Position numbers and translations under genes: made by a program. This document shows positions 30,196 to 35,246 of a stretch of DNA of 35,246 nt, one piece after another. Source of the stretch: Perkinsus olseni (Eukaryota > Perkinsozoa > Perkinsida > Perkinsidae); the NCBI GenBank assembly GCA_013115135.1, contig JABANP010000533.1, positions 1-35,246 of the forward strand, in the 5' to 3' direction. The notes under the pieces were generated by a model. The model was not told the DNA's origin and ran no database searches. It was given only the letters and a program-made list of their open reading frames with translations. Position 1 is the stretch's first letter; the number at the start of each line of letters is the position of its first letter.

Positions 30196-30267
30196 GGCCC
30201 TGTGGCGCAACGGTAGCGCATCTGACTCCAGATCAGAAGGTAGTCCGTTAGAATCGGGCCGGGGTCA
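30196..30267 (+). tRNA. tRNA-Trp (CCA), second copy with damaged T loop
   Basis: Differs from the copy at 28,674 by two bases: T to A before the T stem, and the invariant C of the T loop changed to A (TTAGAAT instead of TTCGAAT), which should weaken the D-loop contact and the B box. The flanks are unrelated to the first copy and no T run follows. Probably a pseudogene. Confidence 0.6.
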
Positions 30268-30473
30268 CATTATGTCAAAATCATACGTTACGTTGCTGAA
30301 TCAGTTCGACAATAATCTAAGAACACTCGTCCAAGCGATCCACCTGAACCAGGCCGCTCCCGAGTCGTGTCAGAGAGACAGACTTCACAACAGGCCACAG
30401 CAGACAGCATATTCACCAACACAACACTTCCGTTCATAAAAAAGAGGGAGCCCAGAACGCTAGGCGTTCGAGA

Positions 30474-33400
30474 TCATGGACCAATCGGTCGAGGGGCGCC
30501 ACATTGCTTGCGATTACACTTCAATCGGTGAGGGTAATTTAAATTGGAGCAAGCCGGGCACCTGCAGTAAACCGTATTGTTCGTGCGCTGGATTGCCGCC
30601 TTACACCCAGCAACCATCAGCCTCTACCACTCCCCCTTGTCGAGCCGTGGGTGAGCCCATTTCGACCTACAAGCCAAACCATGTCCGCCTGACCTTTCCC
30701 CTTGTGATAGGCAGCAAAAACCTTTCTTGAGTAGAGGAAGTATTCGTTCGTTCCTCCAACCGGAAGCAACTCTCTCCAAAAGCTCTTGATACAACAGAAT
30801 TCAACATCTCCTACAGTGAGGTTCGAGAAGACTTGATCGGGCTGTCAACCAGCCTGTTCTCTCTGCTGCATAGAGGCGAGGTCTAGAGTACTCTCACGCC
30901 TTTTCTCACTCAGAATCATAGAGGGGCTGACTGCAATGCGAAGGTGCCCAGAATCAAACCTTGCGAGAAGGATGACGAGCCTGCAGCCTTATACTGCATA
31001 ACCACCAGTAAAGCCCAGCCCTTCCCCCTCCCCAATGACTCTCACGATTCCTCACCTGCTCTCTCGGCATGCCACAGGACTTCTTATTACACCGAGATCT
31101 ACTCTGATAGTTCAAGTTGCCGCATCGAGTACATGTCCAATCACCTGCATCGCAAACCGAAATCTAGGAACCCCCTTTTTATGCTACTGACACACCTATA
31201 ACCGATTTTCTCCCGTCACACCGTGCGGTAGGCAAGGTCTCCAGGGCCCCACGGTCAACCTAAACCGCGCCGCACTCGAAACGATACCCTCATTCAGTCT
31301 GCACGACCTCTTTTCGTGGCCGTCCGCACCCCCGACCGTTGCATCGTTCTCGGCTGGCGTAATTTACATTGCCACATGCAGAACAAAGCCAATTACCGTC
31401 AACACCTGCAATGACGCCATACGGACACCTTCGCATCAATAGTTATAAATTTTTGAAGTATCTAGTTATCTATTCAGACCCATTTTTCAGCTTCCTATTA
31501 TATCAATCATTCGCGTTTTTTGTCTGGAAATCGTTCAACTCTCTCCAAGGACTGCAAGCAGGGTAGGGAAGCAGTCCTTGGAGAGAGCAGCTTCCCTCGC
31601 ATTGAGAAATTCGGAAGACGAAAAACAGGATTATCAATTCTACCGGCAGCGGCACTGTTTTCTAGACATTCCCAGGTTCCCACAACGGGAGACCCCTCTC
31701 TCACCTGCTTGTGGGCCGTTTCCCCTGGGCGTTCGAGCAGGCTGCGGGGTTAGACTCGAAACCACGGCCTGCTCGGGATATCGATCACTGTGGCGAGCGC
31801 TTTCGATCATCCCCAGTACCTCCTCTCTCGGTAGACCGCATCTTCTGTTATTACATTTGATGCGACTTGGATAGTTGACATTCCCACACGCGCGGCATTC
31901 CCAACTTCCGGCAACGTCACCCAGCCCTGAGTATCAACCCGCCATATCGCGCACAGAGAAGAGAATCTTTAGGTCGCTAGGGGAAGATACACAATTGAGG
32001 ATACTTCCTCAAAAGTAATCGACTCATGGCTGAACAGAGAGCATAAAACATGCAATAGAAGATAAGGCTTGAGGGTGACACGTGTAACCGTTTTCTACCA
32101 GTTAAAATCATACAGCACGCTGCTAAGCCCTGAGCGACTTCTTTTTGTCCAATTATCTCCTCCTTGAGAACTTAAAAGTAAGACGCGGCGCAACATGTCT
32201 ATTTCGGAGACACTGAGTTCCCGTCAAAAACTAGTGCTTTCACTAAACTAATACTAGTAAAAACTAGTACGCTCAAAAGATGATTCCTAATCCACACTCT
32301 TCACCACACCACCCGTTGATACTACCAGCGAAGAACGACACTCCCGCGGTAGTCTGGCGCCCCGAAGACCGATGAATTGAGGGTTCGACGGGGGAATGCT
32401 CTACCTGATACACGACAGCTTCAGTAGGAAAACTCTCGGAGAAAATCCGCACATGACGAGAACGTAATGATGAACGTTTTTGTCCATAAACGGCGCGAAC
32501 AACAAAAAAATTCGCTGGGGCCTGCTGATCAAGCTCGGGAAATTGTGTAAAAAATCGCGGTAAAGCTTGTGGTTAGCGACAGATGAGCACGGAATAATTG
32601 AATATTTTCCCCTGTAAACAAGAGCCACTGAGTGAACAACGAAAAAATTCCGCAATATTTTCGATCTGTGCAGACCCGAGCTGCCACTGATATCTCCCCA
32701 TTCACCGAGGGAAAGGCGACCTCAGCGCAATTTTCAAAACCTGAGTTCACAACTGCTATCAGGCGGGATCATCTTCTATCGAGCGACCGACTCGTCATCC
32801 AATCGAGTTTGAAGCCCTACAACGACTCCGAACGCGGTGTAACCATAAAGAATCTTTTGATCTGGTTTGAAGCAAAGGAGAGTTGAATTAGTAAGCACTT
32901 ATTACCTGCTCTCTCGGCCGACCGCATTGTCTTCTATAACAAACGGTTCTATCGGAGTAGTTAACATTACCACACGAATGGCAAGTCCAGTTGCCTCCTG
33001 AATAAAACACTCGAATGCTGACCACCATACCACACTTCCCCCAACTCACCAACGGGTAACGGTGCCCTACTGTGCGGTCTTGGGTGGTAGGGATGTGGGT
33101 GAGAAGTCCCAACATGATGATGACCTATTGAAGCCTCTTCAGTGGCGAAAAACGATCGACCTGAGCAGAGCGGGCCATCGTCACGCGCCACGAAATTACC
33201 ACGGGAATATCTACTCGGATACAGACTTTACCTTCCGTGATCGGGACCGGAGACCAATCGAGAGCTGTCGGGGCGTCCTCGGTAGTAGTAGCGAAGAGTG
33301 GAGCTCGACCATCACTACGAGGGACATACCACTCCTTGACCGAATCACATTACCAAAATCATCCTCTATACCCCTACATCATACCACTCCTTCCCGACTT

Positions 33401-34497
33401 CTTCCCGGTCCACCCGGGCTTTACTTAACATGCAGAGCAGGGACCCTCGCATGCATTCAATGATATTCATAAATTCACAAAGTTGTACCACAACTTTCGC
33501 AACTTCTACCCAAATTTCTCAGTAGCACCCGAACCCCGATCGGTGAGCTCACCTGCGTTGATCGAAGTGACCGAGAGGAGGCGGAGAGACCCGTCTCGGT
33601 ACACTACCGGAGTTCCAACGGGAACTGTCCGGTCGAGTGCCCTGACAAAAGCGATTATCGGCATTCACACCGACACTGAGTCAAGAACTTCCACGTGTAA
33701 AACTCGGTTTCGGCATCGGTTCTGGCCTTCACAATTGCTTGCTTTCAAACACGCACTTGAAAAACAATTCACGAAGACTTCCCACCCTCGTGGTCCCGGA
33801 AGAACGACGCCTTTACACCCCTATGGTTGGGACTAAAATTCGAATAATTCTTCGACCACTTGCCTGATGTATCACAGACTAAAATTTGTTGTTGGCAAAA
33901 TTACACCAAGTCGTGGAGATTCTGCCGCCTCTCCTGAGTCCCGAGAGTGCTCCCAGGATCGTCCTTAACACGTTGAATTGCATCCTGGGAGCGGTACTGG
34001 AATTCAGGCGAGATCCCCAGAACACTACCGAAGGCCATTCGAACGGGAAACACCGCTCCGCTCTTACTTTGCACATTTTAATGTTGCAGACCTCTCTATC
34101 GGGATAGTTGATGTTGCCACAAAGGTGACAAGCCCAAGAGCCTTCCGTCTGGGAAACCCGATCTTGGGCAGCGAGATATGCTAAGAAAGGAAAGCGACTT
34201 CGAACAGGGCTCGGGCTCAGTCCGATCGGTGGGAGCCTCCCACTGAGAGGTGGCAGGAGTGAACTGGTGGAACGATCGTGTTGAGTTTGAAGTCAGCTAT
34301 ACTCTAAGACCTGAGGATCTCCCCTCCGGACGAAGGATACCGAAGTGTGGGCAGAAGGCTCGGTTTTACGGTAAGCATTCGACACCATTACACGGAAACT
34401 GAATTTGTTATTGTAATAGCGTTGAATGAGCGGACCTACCGTCAGAAGAATGCCGCCGCCGGATTGGACCAGTCTCGGCGTTGAGGATAGTTGGCAT
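30474..34497 (-). CDS. Protein with six RanBP2-type zinc fingers
   Basis: Start exon 34,497-34,440 (MPTILNAETGPIRRRHSSD) joins in phase with the first finger exon 34,180-34,068. Fingers follow at 32,997-32,906, 31,926-31,820, 31,405-31,308, 31,144-31,056, and a last one split between an exon ending at 30,605 and 30,561-30,474. Each has the pattern W-x-C-x2-C-G-N-x-N-Y-x5-C-x4-C, usually followed by G-x-P-R-E-Q/E (for example NWTCHSCGNVNY, SWECRACGNVNY). In this family such fingers bind single-stranded RNA or ubiquitin; the conserved N-x-N-Y/F and basic residues favour RNA, which is inference. Finger exons 1-5 share acceptor phase 1 and a phase-0 donor, so linker exons must lie between them; candidates include 33,640-33,550 (VPVGTPVVYRDGSLRLL) and one near 33,990-33,900. 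The protein ends PRPIGP. The linker exons are incompletely resolved. Confidence 0.8.
31539..31587. repeat. Inverted repeat, 17-bp perfect arms
   Basis: Arms 31,539-31,555 and 31,571-31,587 (CTCTCTCCAAGGACTGC and its complement) with a 15-nt loop, in an intronic part of the zinc-finger gene between fingers 3 and 4. Confidence 0.9.
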
Positions 34498-34710
34498 TAA
34501 TGTGAGAACACGGCTGTAGTGTGGAAGAGGGTTGTGAATCAGATGGACGAACAATTAAAGGGACGAACAGGTTAGCGCACGCCCAGACAATAGATAAAGT
34601 CCTGAGGACGAACATCTCGAATGGACGAACACTGAGACGGACGAACAGCTGACTGAGAAAGTGTAGCCGACACAAGGTGCAGACGCAGTTTACTGCCAGC
34701 TGTGTTCGAG

Positions 34711-34775
34711 ATGTTTTGGTCTAGCGGATACACGTGTAGCTTTTCATCAAGAACGCCCAGGTTCGATCCCTGCGA
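34711..34775 (+). other. tRNA-like segment 1 inside FB3
   Basis: A-box-like TGGTCTAGCGGATACACG and B-box GGTTCGATCCC at tRNA spacing, with a central CTTTTCATC recalling tRNA-Glu (TTC). The anticodon and acceptor stems do not pair well. Confidence 0.5.
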
Positions 34776-34960
34776 ATTGTCATTTAACTTCTGGAGCTAT
34801 TGGCGAAGGCAGTTGTGCATAAGTTATGCTGCTTGAGGAGCTGAAGTACTGGTCTCGACCCGATAACAGCCACGGAGCCATGAAGCGCACTGCGGCAAGC
34901 CGAGGGCTCCACTACCGGGGGAAAACACACACTACGGTTCAATGACCGATGATGTATCAA

Positions 34961-35033
34961 GGTATTTTTGGTCAAGTGGATAAGGGTCGCTACTGACAAC
35001 CCGAGATCCCTGGTTCGAACCTCACGGACGGCA
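34961..35033 (+). other. tRNA-like segment 2 inside FB3
   Basis: Contains TGGTCAAGTGGATAAGGG and GGTTCGAACCT at tRNA spacing, 45 nt before the hairpin. The arrangement matches the single tRNA-like segment of FB1. Stems are imperfect. Confidence 0.5.
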
Positions 35034-35078
35034 CTGCTAGACACAGGTTGACGACTCGCGCGCGGAGCGCATGGCTTA

Positions 35079-35123
35079 TATTGACATGCCTTTCGCGAGC
35101 GGCTCGCGAAAGGCATGTCAATA
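35079..35123. repeat. Perfect hairpin, 22-bp arms, 1-nt loop (FB3 core)
   Basis: Arms 35,079-35,100 and 35,102-35,123 are exact reverse complements around a single G (left arm contains GACATGCCTTTCGCGAGC). Counterpart of the FB1 hairpin, with unrelated sequence. Confidence 0.95.
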
Positions 35124-35246
35124 ACCAGAAACCGAGTGAAAAACCCGAATTTGGGGCGTGCGGGAAGAAATTTAGTTGTTTTGGGGCGTGCGCTAAGTTG
35201 TTCGTCCAGTTGAGTGTTCGTGCCATCGATTAGGCATCTGGAAGAG

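Larger units (their letters stand above)
34541..35240. mobile_element. FB3: fold-back element with GGACGAAC arrays
   Basis: The left side holds GGACGAAC units at 34,545, 34,561, 34,606, 34,623 and 34,639 (steps near 15-17 or a multiple). The right side holds the inverted form GTTCGTCC/GTTCGTGCC at 35,200-35,225. The segment GGACGAACA..TTAGCGCACGCCC at 34,561-34,584 recurs inverted at 35,184-35,207 with 2 mismatches in 24. Outermost CAGATG and CATCTG also face each other. Between them lie two tRNA-like segments and a hairpin with 22-bp arms and a 1-nt loop. The order array, tRNA-like, hairpin, inverted array is the same as in FB1 although the unit sequence differs. It lies upstream of the zinc-finger gene. 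No target duplication was identified. Confidence 0.7.

Overview
The window reads as nuclear DNA of a flagellated unicellular eukaryote. Protein genes are split by many short GT-AG introns (about 43-320 nt), several tRNA genes carry internal A/B boxes, there is a tyrosine-recombinase retrotransposon, and the largest host gene is an orthologue of DRC7/CCDC135, a subunit of the axonemal dynein regulatory complex. Together with the intron-rich compact layout this fits an alveolate such as Perkinsus or a dinoflagellate relative. That placement is inference; nothing here proves the genus.

Layout. 1-6222 (minus): a nearly complete PAT/Ngaro-type DIRS-order retrotransposon with gag-like, RT-RNase H and tyrosine recombinase ORFs and split direct repeats (A1...B1-A2-B2); B2 runs off the left edge. 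Its 5' end sits inside the 3' part of a five-exon C2-domain gene (9029-6223, minus). 9.0-11.9 kb holds poorly supported exons and a 15-bp repeat array. 11,920-13,659 (minus) is a split hypothetical gene whose 858-nt intron is almost entirely a transposon-like element (FB1). 13.9-14.2 kb carries tRNA-Val and tRNA-Pro. 14,264-17,010 is a decayed partial copy of DRC7. 18,447-19,214 (plus) is a single-exon secreted protein. 20,379-27,407 (minus) is the intact DRC7 gene, with tRNA-Cys and tRNA-Asp genes inside introns on the opposite strand and a second array-type element (FB2) in another intron. 28.7-30.3 kb has two tRNA-Trp copies, a three-exon secreted protein and a 98-codon ORF. 30,474-34,497 (minus) is a gene with six RanBP2-type zinc fingers, mostly one per exon. 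34.5-35.24 kb is a third array-type element (FB3).

The most unusual system is the set of fold-back elements FB1, FB2 and FB3. Their ends are inverted arrays of degenerate units of about 15 bp around a CGTAC/GTACG core (GGACGAAC in FB3). FB1 and FB3 also share an internal order: array, tRNA-like segment, near-perfect long hairpin with a 1-nt loop, inverted array. FB1 is flanked by an 8-bp direct repeat and is spliced out as an intron: flanking exons of 62, 66 and 124 codons join in frame, four extra codons come from the element edge and duplicated target, and the 3' splice site lies in the target duplication. This is the signature of an intron made by transposition (introner-like).
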